DNA of 64,000 nucleotides from Tunturibacter psychrotolerans (GCF_040359615.1 NZ_CP132942.1:5084001-5148000), one strand, 5' to 3'. Positions 19,667 to 27,898 are shown, numbered from the stretch's first letter. Numbers and translations: made by a program. Notes: generated by a model from the sequence alone, not told the origin.

Positions 19667-19951
19667 TCACTCCCACTGCGCCTTATGTCGCTCCACCCAC
19701 CAGCAGGCCGAATTCCCTTGCTGCGGAAAGATCGACCTGCTGCATGTCACCGGCACCGTCCCCATATAGTCGTACTCCACCTTGCTGCCCTTCAGGGGAG
19801 TAGCCAGAAACTGATTAACCTGCACTGTCTCAAATGCGGTCCCATGGGACACGCGTGCCCGCAGCACCGCCCAATCCCCCACCCACAAGGCCCCGGCTGC
19901 AACAGCCAGCGCCACCAGCAACCGAATCAGCCGCCCAAACCAGAGTTCCAT
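19667..19951 (-). CDS. small single-pass membrane/periplasmic protein
   Basis: About 94 residues from the Met at 19951 (MELWFGRLIRLLVALAVAAG), which gives one N-terminal membrane helix; the upstream in-frame extension is less likely. The periplasmic part ends with GTVPVTCSRSIFPQQG and a CWWVERH tail, so it may hold a disulfide between two Cys residues. Convergent with the gene at 19150-19641. Function unknown. Confidence 0.5.
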   Translation of the reverse strand: MELWFGRLIRLLVALAVAAGALWVGDWAVLRARVSHGTAFETVQVNQFLATPLKGSKVEYDYMGTVPVTCSRSIFPQQGNSACWWVERHKAQWE

Positions 19952-20105
19952 CAGCCAAAGTATTGCACAAAGGTAATAAGCATTCAGGCCGACAAGCCGA
20001 TAACTCTCTTCAGGGGAAACCTCCTTGAACGCTCGCCAACCTACGCAACCAGTCATTCCATATGCCGCACCGCGTTACTGCAGAAAATTGAGGCCAGAGG
20101 ATCGA

Positions 20106-20708
20106 ATGAAGTTTAGGAAAACGCTGACCAGCTTGGCCCTGCTCTCCGCGCTCCCCCTTGGCCGCAACGCATTGGCGCAGAGCACTCCCACCGCGACCCA
20201 GCAACTTCAACTCTCAGCCTTCGTCGGAGGAACCGGCACATTTACCGATCTCGCAGGCGGAAAAAACCTCGACGTCACCGCCGGAGCAGACATTACTGTT
20301 CTCACCTTCGGTCGCTTTCGTCCCGCCGCCGAGATCCGCGGCTCCTATCCCATCAACGAGGGCACCATCAGCAGCCAGAAAAACTTCCTCCTCGGCCCAA
20401 AGGTCGAGTATCCCCTCGGCCGCGTTCACCCCTACGCCAACTTCCTCATCGGACGTGGTGGAATCGACTACCTTCGCGGCGGCTACATCTTCGGCAATGT
20501 TCGCTATCTCAGCTCCAACACCCTGGTCCTCTCCCCCGGCGTCGGCCTCGACTATAACCTCACCCATCAGCTGGCCGTCAAAGTCGATTTCCAGTACCAG
20601 CACTGGGACACCCCCGCCGTCGCCTCCGGCAGCATCAGCCCCAAAGCCATCACCCTCGGCGCTGTCTACGTATTCGACTTCAACCCACACCATGACCACG
20701 CCCAATAA
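20106..20708 (+). CDS. outer-membrane beta-barrel protein
   Basis: 200 residues from the ATG at 20106 (MKFRKTLTSLALLSALPLG), a clear signal peptide cleaved near ALAQS. The mature part is a small eight-strand-type barrel with alternating hydrophobic residues and Gly/aromatic turns (LSAFVGGTGTFTDLAGGKN, ANFLIGRGGIDYLRGGY, VKVDFQYQHWD), ending in a short hydrophobic strand ALYVFDFN-like. It is related in pattern to the barrel at 6562-7134. It is followed 90 bases later by a BON-domain gene on the same strand, another envelope protein. Role: probably structural or a small-solute barrel; substrate unknown. Confidence 0.8.
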   Translation: MKFRKTLTSLALLSALPLGRNALAQSTPTATQQLQLSAFVGGTGTFTDLAGGKNLDVTAGADITVLTFGRFRPAAEIRGSYPINEGTISSQKNFLLGPKVEYPLGRVHPYANFLIGRGGIDYLRGGYIFGNVRYLSSNTLVLSPGVGLDYNLTHQLAVKVDFQYQHWDTPAVASGSISPKAITLGAVYVFDFNPHHDHAQ

Positions 20709-20798
20709 CCGCTAATCCGTCTCCGCCTATGGACTCAACTCCCGGCACAGCGTATCTTTTTTGCGGGAAGCCTAAATCCATAGCAACCGGAGAGAAAA

Positions 20799-21476
20799 AT
20801 GATTCGCTCAACTCGTCGCGTGATCCCGGCCCTTGCTGCATCGCTCATCTTCACTCTTTCTGCTCCATCTCTCATCGCTCAGGAGCCTGCTCCCGCGCCC
20901 AACGCCACATGGTCGCAGGAAGACACCCTCCGCATCGTCAAAGAGGTGCAGCAAAAACTCGCCAACCTCACAACCTATGGCGTCTTCGACTGGCTCACCT
21001 TCGGTATTAAAGGAAAGACCCTCATCCTCAGGGGCTACGCCTCCCGCCCCGTCTTGAAGAGTGACGCCGAAAACGCCGTCAAAAAGATCTCGGGCATCGA
21101 CTCGGTCGACAACGAGATCGAAGTCCTTCCCCTATCCCCCATGGACGACCGCATCCGCGCCGCCGTCTACAACAACATCTACACCCAGCCCTCGCTGCGC
21201 AAATATAACGCCAATCAGGGCAGCATCGGCCGCGCCATCGGACCCGGCGCCGGCATCGCCCTCGCCGCCGGAGGCATCACCAACACACCGCCCATGGGCT
21301 ACCACGCCATCCACATCATCGTGAAGAACGGCAACGTCACCCTCTACGGCGTCGTTCTCAACCAGTCTGACTCCGCTATCGCAGGTATGCAGGCCAACTC
21401 AACCCCAGGTACCTTCAGCGTCGACAACGACCTCATCGTCCAGGGCTCCGCCGCCAAACCGAAAGCAGCAAAGTAA
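20799..21476 (+). CDS. periplasmic BON-domain protein
   Basis: 225 residues with a signal peptide (VIPALAASLIFTLSAPSLIAQ) and a good upstream GGAGAG ribosome site. Two BON-type domains are visible. The first (about residues 42-112) has the classic alpha-beta-beta pattern IVKEVQQKLANL, KTLILRGYASRP and ISGIDSVDNEIEVLP. The second (about 115-205) is interrupted by a Gly-rich insert (RAIGPGAGIALAAGGI) before VKNGNVTLYGVVL. BON domains bind phospholipid surfaces and stabilise the envelope, as in OsmY. It probably acts in the periplasm with the barrel protein upstream. Confidence 0.85.
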   Translation: MIRSTRRVIPALAASLIFTLSAPSLIAQEPAPAPNATWSQEDTLRIVKEVQQKLANLTTYGVFDWLTFGIKGKTLILRGYASRPVLKSDAENAVKKISGIDSVDNEIEVLPLSPMDDRIRAAVYNNIYTQPSLRKYNANQGSIGRAIGPGAGIALAAGGITNTPPMGYHAIHIIVKNGNVTLYGVVLNQSDSAIAGMQANSTPGTFSVDNDLIVQGSAAKPKAAK

Positions 21477-21495
21477 ACTCCACACCCTTATCAAC

Positions 21496-21529
21496 GCAGG
21501 GGAGCCGGTTCGTTCAACCGTCTCCCTGC
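21496..21529 (+). terminator. hairpin terminator after the BON gene
   Basis: Twenty bases after the BON stop there is a long stem: GCAGGGGA and CGGTT pair with AACCG and TCCCTGC around the loop CGTTC. A T-run (GTTTTTTAG) follows about 18 bases later. The geometry fits a strong hairpin for the plus-strand gene, though the T-run is displaced. Confidence 0.6.
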
Positions 21530-21612
21530 GCGCATAAGAACAGAAGTTTTTTAGAGAAGCGCACTCTAAGGCTGGCGATCCTGTCGGCTAACCGAACACC
21601 ATCAAACAACCC

Positions 21613-22026
21613 CTAGTTCGATCGCACTCCCTGGAACGAACCCGTCCCTCCCCGATCATGGAAGTTGCCAGTGAAGGTGTTGCCTTGAACCACGCCTTCG
21701 ACACGCGGCCCATCCACCCTCCCACGAAACGTCAAGACATCGCGCGTTTTGGTTCGAACCACAAGATGCTGATTGTCGATCGTGCCTTCGACGCCGCCCG
21801 ACTGGTTCGGCCCCTTGAAGTGGCCAGAGATCACATTCCCCTTCTGCTCGAGTTCAAGAAACTTCGAAGAGGTGCTTCCATTCGGATCCTTGCAGTACAA
21901 CGTCCACTTACCCGCGACGCTGGCCGGCTGTTGCTCCGCGGGCGGTTGCTGCGCGAACAAAAAACTACTGCTAAAAACCATCAAAGCAAAACAAAACACC
22001 AGAATCCTCAAGCCGTATCTCTTCAC
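21613..22026 (-). CDS. secreted small beta-sandwich protein, unknown function
   Basis: 137 residues if translation starts at the GTG at 22026, which has an ideal ribosome site AGGAGGA four bases upstream. The longer frame to 22179 lacks such a site and reads as non-coding. A signal peptide (ILVFCFALMVFSSSFLFAQQ) is followed by a Pro/Gln linker and a domain starting AGKWTLYCKDPNG. That domain has repeated strands of the kind FLELEQKGNVISGHFKG, VEGTIDNQHLVV and VEGVVQGNTFTGNFH. The pattern resembles small lipocalin-like or ligand-binding sandwiches. No catalytic residue is assigned. Confidence 0.65.
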   Translation of the reverse strand: MKRYGLRILVFCFALMVFSSSFLFAQQPPAEQQPASVAGKWTLYCKDPNGSTSSKFLELEQKGNVISGHFKGPNQSGGVEGTIDNQHLVVRTKTRDVLTFRGRVDGPRVEGVVQGNTFTGNFHDRGGTGSFQGVRSN

Positions 22027-22209
22027 CACGTCCTCCTGGCAGCACAACCGCATAGCAAAATCTACAGCAATTCTCTGACTCTTACATCCTTTTACAGCAG
22101 CCACGACAAATAGCAGGATAAAATCCTCGTCGAATCTCGAGATCGAATCCAAGCATTCAATCCCAGCATTGCAGCCCAACCCGGTTCATCGAAAGGACGC
22201 TCCGCGGCT

Positions 22210-23403
22210 ATGCCGAACCCAACACCTCAAAGCCCCATCAGCCGCTCCCTTACCCGCCGAACCCTCATTCACAATCTCGCCCTAACCGCAGCAGCCGCCA
22301 CCGTCCCAAAGGTCCTCGCTCAACCCCAATACGGCGGCTCCAACGGCCAGCAGCGCGGCGAGATGGGCCGCATCGCGGGAGCCTTCCGCCAGCAATTCTC
22401 CGTCCCTGCCACCTCCATCGCCATCTCCCGCAACGGCCAGTTCGTCTACGACCAGTCCATCGGCATGGCCGATCGCCAACACCTCGTCCAGGCCCAGCAG
22501 GACAGCCTCTTCCGCATCGCCTCCCTCTCTATACCCATCACCTCCGTCACCATCTTCTCGCTCATCGAACAAGGCAAGCTCAAGCTCACCGACAAGGTCT
22601 TCGGCCCCTCTGCCATCCTCGGCATCAAATACGGCAATCCACCCTACAAGCAGTACGTCGCCGACATCACCGTCGATCATCTCCTCACCCACACCTGCGG
22701 CGGCTGGCCCGCCGACAGCACCGACCCCATGATGCACAACGACGGCTGGGACCAAACCAAACTCATAAGCGAAACCATCGTCAACGTGCCCCTCACCAGC
22801 CCTCCCGGCACCAACTGGGCCTTCTCCAACTTCGGTTACTGCATCCTCGGCCGCGTCATCGAGCAGGTCACCGGTCAGCCCTACCAGACCTACGTCCAAG
22901 CCAGCATCCTCGCACCCTGCGGCATCTCCACCATGCAGATCGCCAAAAACAAAGAGAGCCAGCGCGCCCCCAAAGAGGTCGTCTACGTCGGCCAGTACTC
23001 CGAAGACCCCTACAAGCTCAACATCACTCGCATGGACTCAGACGCCGGCTGGATCGCCTCCTCCACGCAACTCGTCCAGTTCCTCAACCACGTCGCCGGC
23101 GCGCCCAACATCCCGGCCCTCCTGAAGCCCGCAACCATCCAGCTCATGACCACCCCCGCTCCCGCCTACCCACCCGGAGACGCACGCTATGCCCGCGGCT
23201 GGATGGTTCGCAACAACGGAACCGGCCCCTGGTGGCACAGCGGCAGTCTCCCCGGAACCACCACCATCATGCTTCGCACCTCTACCGGATTCTGCTGGGC
23301 AGCCCTCGCCAACACACGCACCCAACCCTCCAACCAAATCGACGCAGCCATCGATCAAATGATGTGGAACATAGTCCGCACTGTCCCCTCCTGGAACGCC
23401 TAA
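22210..23403 (+). CDS. beta-lactamase-fold (class C/esterase VIII-like) protein lacking catalytic Lys and Tyr
   Basis: 397 residues with a Tat-like/Sec signal (LTRRTLIHNLALTAAAATVP). The fold is the serine beta-lactamase/penicillin-binding-protein-like family. It has FRIASLS at the first motif, NFGYCILGRVIEQVTG at the second and WWHSGSLPGT at the third. The normal SxxK tetrad here reads S105-L-S-I108, so the catalytic Lys is Ile (codon ATA, one base from AAA). The normal YxN reads F205-S-N (codon TTC), so the catalytic Tyr is Phe. Ser105 and the HSG motif remain. The reading frame is intact over the full family length. It may therefore be a binding protein or pseudo-enzyme rather than a hydrolase. 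Convergent with the metal operon on the other strand. Confidence 0.85.
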   Translation: MPNPTPQSPISRSLTRRTLIHNLALTAAAATVPKVLAQPQYGGSNGQQRGEMGRIAGAFRQQFSVPATSIAISRNGQFVYDQSIGMADRQHLVQAQQDSLFRIASLSIPITSVTIFSLIEQGKLKLTDKVFGPSAILGIKYGNPPYKQYVADITVDHLLTHTCGGWPADSTDPMMHNDGWDQTKLISETIVNVPLTSPPGTNWAFSNFGYCILGRVIEQVTGQPYQTYVQASILAPCGISTMQIAKNKESQRAPKEVVYVGQYSEDPYKLNITRMDSDAGWIASSTQLVQFLNHVAGAPNIPALLKPATIQLMTTPAPAYPPGDARYARGWMVRNNGTGPWWHSGSLPGTTTIMLRTSTGFCWAALANTRTQPSNQIDAAIDQMMWNIVRTVPSWNA

Positions 23404-23421
23404 AGAGCAGCGCCATAGTTC

Positions 23422-23470
23422 AGCACACATGCACGGCCTTCTCCGACCTCGCGGAGAAGGCCATGCGTGC
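23422..23470. terminator. long hairpin between two convergent genes
   Basis: GCACACATGC and GGCCTTCTCCG on the left pair with CGGAGAAGGCC and ATGCGTGC on the right around a short loop. It sits between the plus-strand beta-lactamase-fold gene (stop 23403) and the stop of the minus-strand MerT-like gene, and could terminate both. No long T-run follows. Confidence 0.6.
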
Positions 23471-23901
23471 TAGCGGTCCAGCCGTTCCAGAATCGGCGCC
23501 AGCAGGTACGCGACAAAGAACCCACCGCTCCAAATCAAGGCCGAGCCCCAAAGTATGAAGCGGCTCACCTTGCTGACTTCTCCGCACGTGCTCGGATCGT
23601 CCGCCTCGCAGCTCTCACCGTCCCGCAATCGTGGGGCGATAACATACGTCATCACGAAGCTGGCCGCGATGAGCGTACCGGCAATGCTGAAAGTCCAGAC
23701 TTTATGTCGAGAAAGACTGACAAGCCACGGAGCGGCAGAGAGCAGCGATGCAACCGCCGTTCCCATTCCAAGCAGGACCAGCACGGACGGCAGCGCGCAA
23801 CAGATAAGCGTGCTGAACGAACTGAAAAGCGAAAAATAGTTGAGCAGGGCCGCTCGCTTGGCCCGCCTTTCAGGAGTGCAGGGAGACGAAGTCTGTGTCA
23901 T
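23470..23901 (-). CDS. MerT-like membrane protein
   Basis: 143 residues with about four membrane helices. The first contains the Cys pair in STLICCALPSVLVLLGMGT, which resembles the CC pair in the first helix of mercuric transporters of the MerT type. A second pair of Cys lies in a loop (GESCEADDPSTCGE). It overlaps the MerP-like gene by 4 bases (ATGA). The arrangement periplasmic metal-binding protein plus Cys-pair membrane protein suggests metal uptake or transfer. No reductase (merA) is nearby, so the metal could be mercury, copper or another thiophilic ion. Confidence 0.75.
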   Translation of the reverse strand: MTQTSSPCTPERRAKRAALLNYFSLFSSFSTLICCALPSVLVLLGMGTAVASLLSAAPWLVSLSRHKVWTFSIAGTLIAASFVMTYVIAPRLRDGESCEADDPSTCGEVSKVSRFILWGSALIWSGGFFVAYLLAPILERLDR

Positions 23902-24389
23902 TGTGCCTCCGTGATGGTGTTGTAGCGCAGCGTATCCGACACCTTCCCTTTGGGAGCCTGCGGAAGAACGCCCGTAACAGTGACCGTCTTGCCGAGAAGA
24001 GCCTCGACCTCTATCCGACTAGCAGCCGGAACCAGAGCAAAGCGATCCTGCGTTCCAGCGACCTCAAAAAATGGCGCGCTCGCCGTACCGGTCAGTTTTC
24101 CCCGCGCGACGACAATAGCGTCTTTGTGAGTAAAGCCATTCTTCTCGACCGCCTGATTGAACTGACTTATGGCGGCGCTGTTTCCCGGACTAAGCTTGAT
24201 CGTGACAAGGCCGGTGTTCAGATCGACATCCACGGTGTTGACACCCTGAATCCCCTTCATCGAAACGTGGATGGCATGGGCGCAGGGAGCGCAGTCCATG
24301 CCGAAAACGGTAAGGTTGACCTGCTCGTATTCAGCCTGAGCGGCGCCAGTGGAGAGAGCGAGAGCAGCTGCAAAAAATAATTTCTTCAT
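23898..24389 (-). CDS. periplasmic heavy-metal-associated (MerP/HMA-like) protein
   Basis: 163 residues from the ATG at 24389, which has AAAGGA six bases upstream; the TTG at 24404 is an alternative. A signal peptide (LFFAAALALSTGAAQA) is followed by an HMA domain (residues about 20-90) with metal motif GMDCAPCAHAI. The C-terminal half (about 95-160, VTVTGVLPQAPKGK) looks like a small OB-type extension not found in MerP. It should pass metal from the periplasm to the coupled MerT-like membrane protein, whose gene overlaps by 4 bases. Confidence 0.85.
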   Translation of the reverse strand: MKKLFFAAALALSTGAAQAEYEQVNLTVFGMDCAPCAHAIHVSMKGIQGVNTVDVDLNTGLVTIKLSPGNSAAISQFNQAVEKNGFTHKDAIVVARGKLTGTASAPFFEVAGTQDRFALVPAASRIEVEALLGKTVTVTGVLPQAPKGKVSDTLRYNTITEAQ

Positions 24390-24400
24390 GGTCAGTCCTT

Positions 24401-25258
24401 TCAATGGGAGCTGGTGTGTGCGGAGTATTTGAGATAGCTGAAGTTGATAGCGAAACGAACGCGCTCTCGGCCATAGATCGTGTCCGACGCATCACGAAAG
24501 ACAGGAGCTTGCGCCCCGCCTGAGATAGCAACGTTTTTGAAGATGGCCAGTACCGAGGGACCAAGCCACAGCGTTGTCGTGCTGCTGTTCGGAAGAATCA
24601 ATCCGCTGCTTCGCACATTGCCGGTATGTTCTCCGGTGAACTCTGCGAAACCCCGGTAGTCCCACTGGTCGTAGCCCCGCCGTAGCTTGGCCGGACGATA
24701 GCCATAGACACCACTCCACGAAAGCGTGTCCGGCCTTCGATCATGGGAGGCTTCGGCAAAACGGGTGTAACCGCCTCCGACCCAGACATACTGACTCCGG
24801 GAAGCGAGTCCGGTGGCAAGAGTCCCGGCGACGCCTGGTGCTCGATGGAGATCGTCGAGAACCCCCGAGTCCTGTGTCGGCCCCGGAACCACGACCCCAA
24901 GAGAGGCGGTCGATTCTATCCTCTTTCCGACACTCGTAACCGAATGCAGAAAGCGCCATGACGCTCCGGCAGACCACTCGCTGCCGGGCACGATGCGACT
25001 CTCCGGGAGAGAGCCGCTACCGAACATCGCAGGCAGGAACGCATTGACGGTGATGTGAGGGGTAACGCCGTATCCAAAGCCGGACCCGGTCGAGAGTTGT
25101 GTTCCTTGGGAACCGTTCCTACCGAAGATGCCGGTATCGAAACTGAGTTCCCCCTGTGAGTTGACCGGGGTGGCATAACCGAAGACAGGGCCGTGGTCAG
25201 CAGCAACAGCGATACCTGGCAATGCCAAAGCAAATGCCAGAACCATAAGACATTTCAT
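24401..25258 (-). CDS. outer-membrane transporter-like barrel of the metal operon
   Basis: 285 residues with a signal peptide (MVLAFALALPGIAVAADHG). The mature protein has many amphipathic strands (VNSQGELSFDTGIFGRNGS, HITVNAFLPAMFG, YVWVGGGYTRFAEAS, LWLGPSVLAIFKNVAISGG), as in transporter-type outer-membrane barrels that accompany metal efflux or uptake genes. Its stop lies just before the start of the MerP-like gene, within one transcript. The Cys-rich small protein lies upstream on the same strand. Substrate is not identifiable from sequence. Confidence 0.75.
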   Translation of the reverse strand: MKCLMVLAFALALPGIAVAADHGPVFGYATPVNSQGELSFDTGIFGRNGSQGTQLSTGSGFGYGVTPHITVNAFLPAMFGSGSLPESRIVPGSEWSAGASWRFLHSVTSVGKRIESTASLGVVVPGPTQDSGVLDDLHRAPGVAGTLATGLASRSQYVWVGGGYTRFAEASHDRRPDTLSWSGVYGYRPAKLRRGYDQWDYRGFAEFTGEHTGNVRSSGLILPNSSTTTLWLGPSVLAIFKNVAISGGAQAPVFRDASDTIYGRERVRFAINFSYLKYSAHTSSH

Positions 25259-25333
25259 GATTACTCCTTCGTTGAAACCAAATGAGGCACAGGCGCACGT
25301 TAAGCACGCAGGTCATCGGCTACGAAGGGCAGA

Positions 25334-25690
25334 TCAGATTCTGAGAACAGTAATCTTTGCGATGAGTAGTCCTGGCGGCGAATGCTCGTCAGGAATATCG
25401 AGGAAGGGGGATGGAACCGTCTGGACGGCGGCAAACACCGGCGTCAGCCAGTGGACAATCGCCCAATGAAGCTCGATTGAGGGAGCCGTCGTTGCAATCT
25501 GCGGATGCTCGTCCGTCCGAACTTCTGTCCGGCAGCAACCCGTCTTCGCCATCTCGCCACAGTTGCCGTGCATGGCTAGGCAGCAGGCGTTCTCCTCATG
25601 GCTCATTCCGCCGTCTGTCATGCAGGCCAGAACGGGCGCTGCGGCAGAGAGCAGGAGCAAGAGTGCGACGATGCCGACCAGGCGCTTCAT
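25334..25690 (-). CDS. small Cys/Met/His-rich secreted protein, first in metal operon
   Basis: 118 residues with signal peptide (MKRLVGIVALLLLLSAAAPVLA). The mature N-terminus is dense in metal-ligand residues: CMTDGGMSHEENACCLAMHG, then NCGEMAKTGCC. This pattern suits binding of copper or another soft metal in the periplasm. A hydrophobic middle segment (IELHWAIVHWLTPVFA) and a Pro-rich tail (SPPGLLIAKITVL) follow. It lies 75 bases upstream of the barrel gene on the same strand and probably heads the operon. No family name can be given. Confidence 0.75.
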   Translation of the reverse strand: MKRLVGIVALLLLLSAAAPVLACMTDGGMSHEENACCLAMHGNCGEMAKTGCCRTEVRTDEHPQIATTAPSIELHWAIVHWLTPVFAAVQTVPSPFLDIPDEHSPPGLLIAKITVLRI

Positions 25691-25847
25691 TCAGCTTTCA
25701 GTATAAGCGTCGGAACCCGCAAATTCGTAGCTGGTCGGGGAACATGATCAGGACTTCACCGTCACAGTTTGCCTTCGGTCCAAAAACAGGAAAAACCTGT
25801 CAACCCCCTTAACTGCAAATCCCCGCGCCAATCCTGAAGATTCGCCT

Positions 25848-26165
25848 GGCGTATGAGTTATGCTCCAACCGCTATACTGGATACAGTGAATAAAAGCCCC
25901 GGCGAAGCCGAGGCTTTTTCTATTTGGGGGAAACACACTACGGACTAACGAGTTGTTGGACAAAGAGATAGGGAAATCACAAATGAATCCCGATTGCGGA
26001 AATCGAGTATCAGCCTAGCGCAACGGGCCCTTTACTAACCCCTTTAGAAAGACGAATTTGCCCGTAACCCCTTTCGATGGACGAATTTGCAGCTCGTGGC
26101 AGGTCGTATGTCAATGATAATGAAACACTTATGCGGTGGCAACCCCGGGGGGGGGGTACCCCCCA
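25848..26165 (-). repeat. composite 3' element, copy 1 (downstream of LytTR gene)
   Basis: Read on the minus strand directly after the LytTR stop, the modules come in this order. First is a G/C run with GGGGGGTACCCCCC (26143-26164), then a spacer with TAAGTGTTTC. Next are two units with 29-bp period, each starting GACGAATTTG on the plus strand (26051 and 26080). Then come a hairpin (25893-25921) and a conserved tail GTATCCAGTATAGCG near GGCGTAT (25848-25890). Copy 2 at 31440-31655 has the same order on the opposite strand. No gene is supported inside; the short frame encoding a peptide with CIQYSGW is a by-product of the tail. Confidence 0.8.
25893..25921. terminator. bidirectional hairpin within composite element copy 1
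   Basis: AGCCCCGGC and GCCGAGGCT pair around a GAA loop, with A-rich sequence on the left and TTTTTCT on the right, so it can end transcription from either strand. For the minus-strand LytTR operon it is the likely terminator, about 250 bases after the stop. Confidence 0.75.
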
Positions 26166-26169
26166 CAGC

Positions 26170-26958
26170 CTACAGGTTGAAGAGCTCCCGTAGCCGTTTC
26201 GTCTGCGACCGGCTCACCGGAATCTCAGTCTTCTGGGCGTCGTCCATCCGTAACTGGTAGCTCGACTTGAACCACGGCACAACCTCTCGTATGTGCTGGA
26301 TATTCACCACATAAGACCGGTGCGCCCGCCAAAACGTCTCCGGATCGAGCTGGTCCATCAGCTCCTCCAGCGTCCGACAGTTCGACTGACCCTCAACCGC
26401 CCGCGTCACGACACTGATCGTGCCCTCTTCGATCGACGCGAAGCAGATCTCGCGCTGATCCACCAGCAGCAACCGGCTCTGCGCCCGGACGATCACCTTG
26501 CCGGAGTTGGCCTTAGGCGCCTGCGTCTGTTCCTCGACCAGCCGCAGCAGCGCATCCAGCTTCGCGTCGCTGGCGGACTCCACCGGAGCCACCCGCCGCG
26601 CCTGCGCTTTTTCAATCGTCTGCATCACCCGCTTCCGATCGAACGGCTTCAGCAGATAATCCACCGCATTCACCTCGAATGCGCGAACCGCATACTGGTT
26701 GAACGCAGTAGCAAACACCACCTGAGGCATCGGAACCTTACGATCCAGCAGTTTCTTCAGCACGCCAAAGCCATCCAGACCAGGCATCTGAACATCCAGA
26801 AACACCAGGTCCGGCTTATGCGTCCGGATCAGTTCCACAGCCTCGATACCATTGGTTCCCTGAGCCAGAACCTCAACTCCACCCGCGCGCTCCAGCAGAT
26901 ACTGCAGCTCCTGCCTGGCCAGAGGTTCGTCGTCGATGATAAGTGCAGTCAGTGACAT
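26170..26958 (-). CDS. LytTR-family response regulator
   Basis: 262 residues. The receiver domain (3-118) has acidic residues DDE at 9-11, the phospho-acceptor Asp55 (VFLDVQMPG) and Lys of YLLKPFDRK. The C-terminal LytTR DNA-binding domain (about 155-262) shows RLLLVDQREICFASIE, then FWRAHRSYVVN and the VSRSQTKRL end. A short linker with EEQTQAPKANSG separates them. No histidine kinase of the LytS type is adjacent. It is the last gene of the ECF sigma operon, about 8 bases after the zinc-ribbon gene. Confidence 0.95.
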   Translation of the reverse strand: MSLTALIIDDEPLARQELQYLLERAGGVEVLAQGTNGIEAVELIRTHKPDLVFLDVQMPGLDGFGVLKKLLDRKVPMPQVVFATAFNQYAVRAFEVNAVDYLLKPFDRKRVMQTIEKAQARRVAPVESASDAKLDALLRLVEEQTQAPKANSGKVIVRAQSRLLLVDQREICFASIEEGTISVVTRAVEGQSNCRTLEELMDQLDPETFWRAHRSYVVNIQHIREVVPWFKSSYQLRMDDAQKTEIPVSRSQTKRLRELFNL

Positions 26959-26966
26959 GCTCGCAA

Positions 26967-27515
26967 CTAGTCACTATATACGCGCAGCCGCGCCGGCGCC
27001 TGATCCTTGGCAAGATCGTGCCCACACTGCGTGCAGTACACATCCGTAATCTGCACTCCGCGGTAGCAGCGCCCACACACAGGAGCCAGCTGGAACTGGC
27101 ACTGCGGACAGAAGTGCACGCTGGAGGTGATCTCGGTACTGCAATGCGGACAAGGCATCAGCATCGGCTGCCGCAAGAGGAAGTACACGACAGCCCCGAT
27201 TCCGCCCGGCAGCACCACCACGATCAGCATCCATAATCCAGCCGGCATTCGCCGCCGCCGAACGTCGCGGCTCACATACCCCACCAGCAGAACATAGCTG
27301 GCAAACGCCGTTCCCCACGAGTACCCCATCAGTAGCCGCATCGGCAGCAACTCATGCTTGTGATGCGGCAACACGCCATGGAACAGATACTGCACCGCCC
27401 CGAATACCAGGATGGCCAGCACCACTGACCACGTCGGGATCATGCTCAGCTCATCCTCACCCTCTGCCAGGGGAACCTGCGATCGATCCGATCCCTGACT
27501 CCAAAATCTCATCAT
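26967..27515 (-). CDS. membrane protein with two C-terminal zinc ribbons
   Basis: 182 residues. About three membrane helices (SVVLAILVFGAVQYLFHG, LMGYSWGTAFASYVLLVGYV, LWMLIVVVLPGGIGAVVYFLL) precede a cytoplasmic tail with CPHCSTEITSSVHFCPQC and CGRCYRGVQITDVYCTQC. These are two CxxC...CxxC zinc ribbons at about 119-136 and 147-164. The PLDc_N-like helix pair followed by zinc ribbons recurs in regulatory membrane proteins. Its ATG overlaps the previous stop by 4 bases. Likely a sensor or scaffold co-acting with the sigma factor operon. Confidence 0.85.
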   Translation of the reverse strand: MMRFWSQGSDRSQVPLAEGEDELSMIPTWSVVLAILVFGAVQYLFHGVLPHHKHELLPMRLLMGYSWGTAFASYVLLVGYVSRDVRRRRMPAGLWMLIVVVLPGGIGAVVYFLLRQPMLMPCPHCSTEITSSVHFCPQCQFQLAPVCGRCYRGVQITDVYCTQCGHDLAKDQAPARLRVYSD

Positions 27516-27898
27516 CCAGCCACCTCGCGCTTACGGGCACGGCGAAACAACACCAAAGCGAGCAAAGCCATCGACACAGGGAAAAACCACAAACAGAGAA
27601 CAAGAAACTGATTACTCGCATCCGGAACGCCGTTCGATGTTACGTCGTAGGCGTCCAGCGCGCTCCAAACTGCAGTGCAGATAATGACAAACAGCGAGGA
27701 ACAAACCGCTAATGGGATCCACAAGCTCCGAATTCGACTACGCCGCACGGCAAGCATCTTCGCTCGCTCCCGCACCACGCGATGAGTTCGATTGACCACC
27801 GATGCACGAACCCCAAGATTACGAGCTCCTCCCAAAGCTTCCTGATGAGACGTATTGGAATAGTCCTGCGGAAAGAATTCGTTGCGAGCCTCGCTCAT
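27512..27898 (-). CDS. two-helix membrane protein, possible anti-sigma partner
   Basis: 128 residues from the ATG at 27898, which overlaps the sigma-factor stop (ATGA). The N-terminal 60 residues are soluble and basic (NRTHRVVRERAKMLAVRRSRI). Two membrane helices follow (LWIPLAVCSSLFVIICTAVW, FLVLCLWFFPVSMALLALVLF). Position and topology fit a membrane anti-sigma factor, but no zinc-binding HxxxCxxC motif is present, so the assignment is only from context. The next gene overlaps its stop by 4 bases. Confidence 0.7.
   Translation of the reverse strand: MSEARNEFFPQDYSNTSHQEALGGARNLGVRASVVNRTHRVVRERAKMLAVRRSRIRSLWIPLAVCSSLFVIICTAVWSALDAYDVTSNGVPDASNQFLVLCLWFFPVSMALLALVLFRRARKREVAG

Noticed and set aside
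26051..26090. 29-bp-period repeats considered as a CRISPR remnant
   Set aside because: Only two units, no spacers of proper kind, no cas genes, and the same pair recurs within a larger ordered element.
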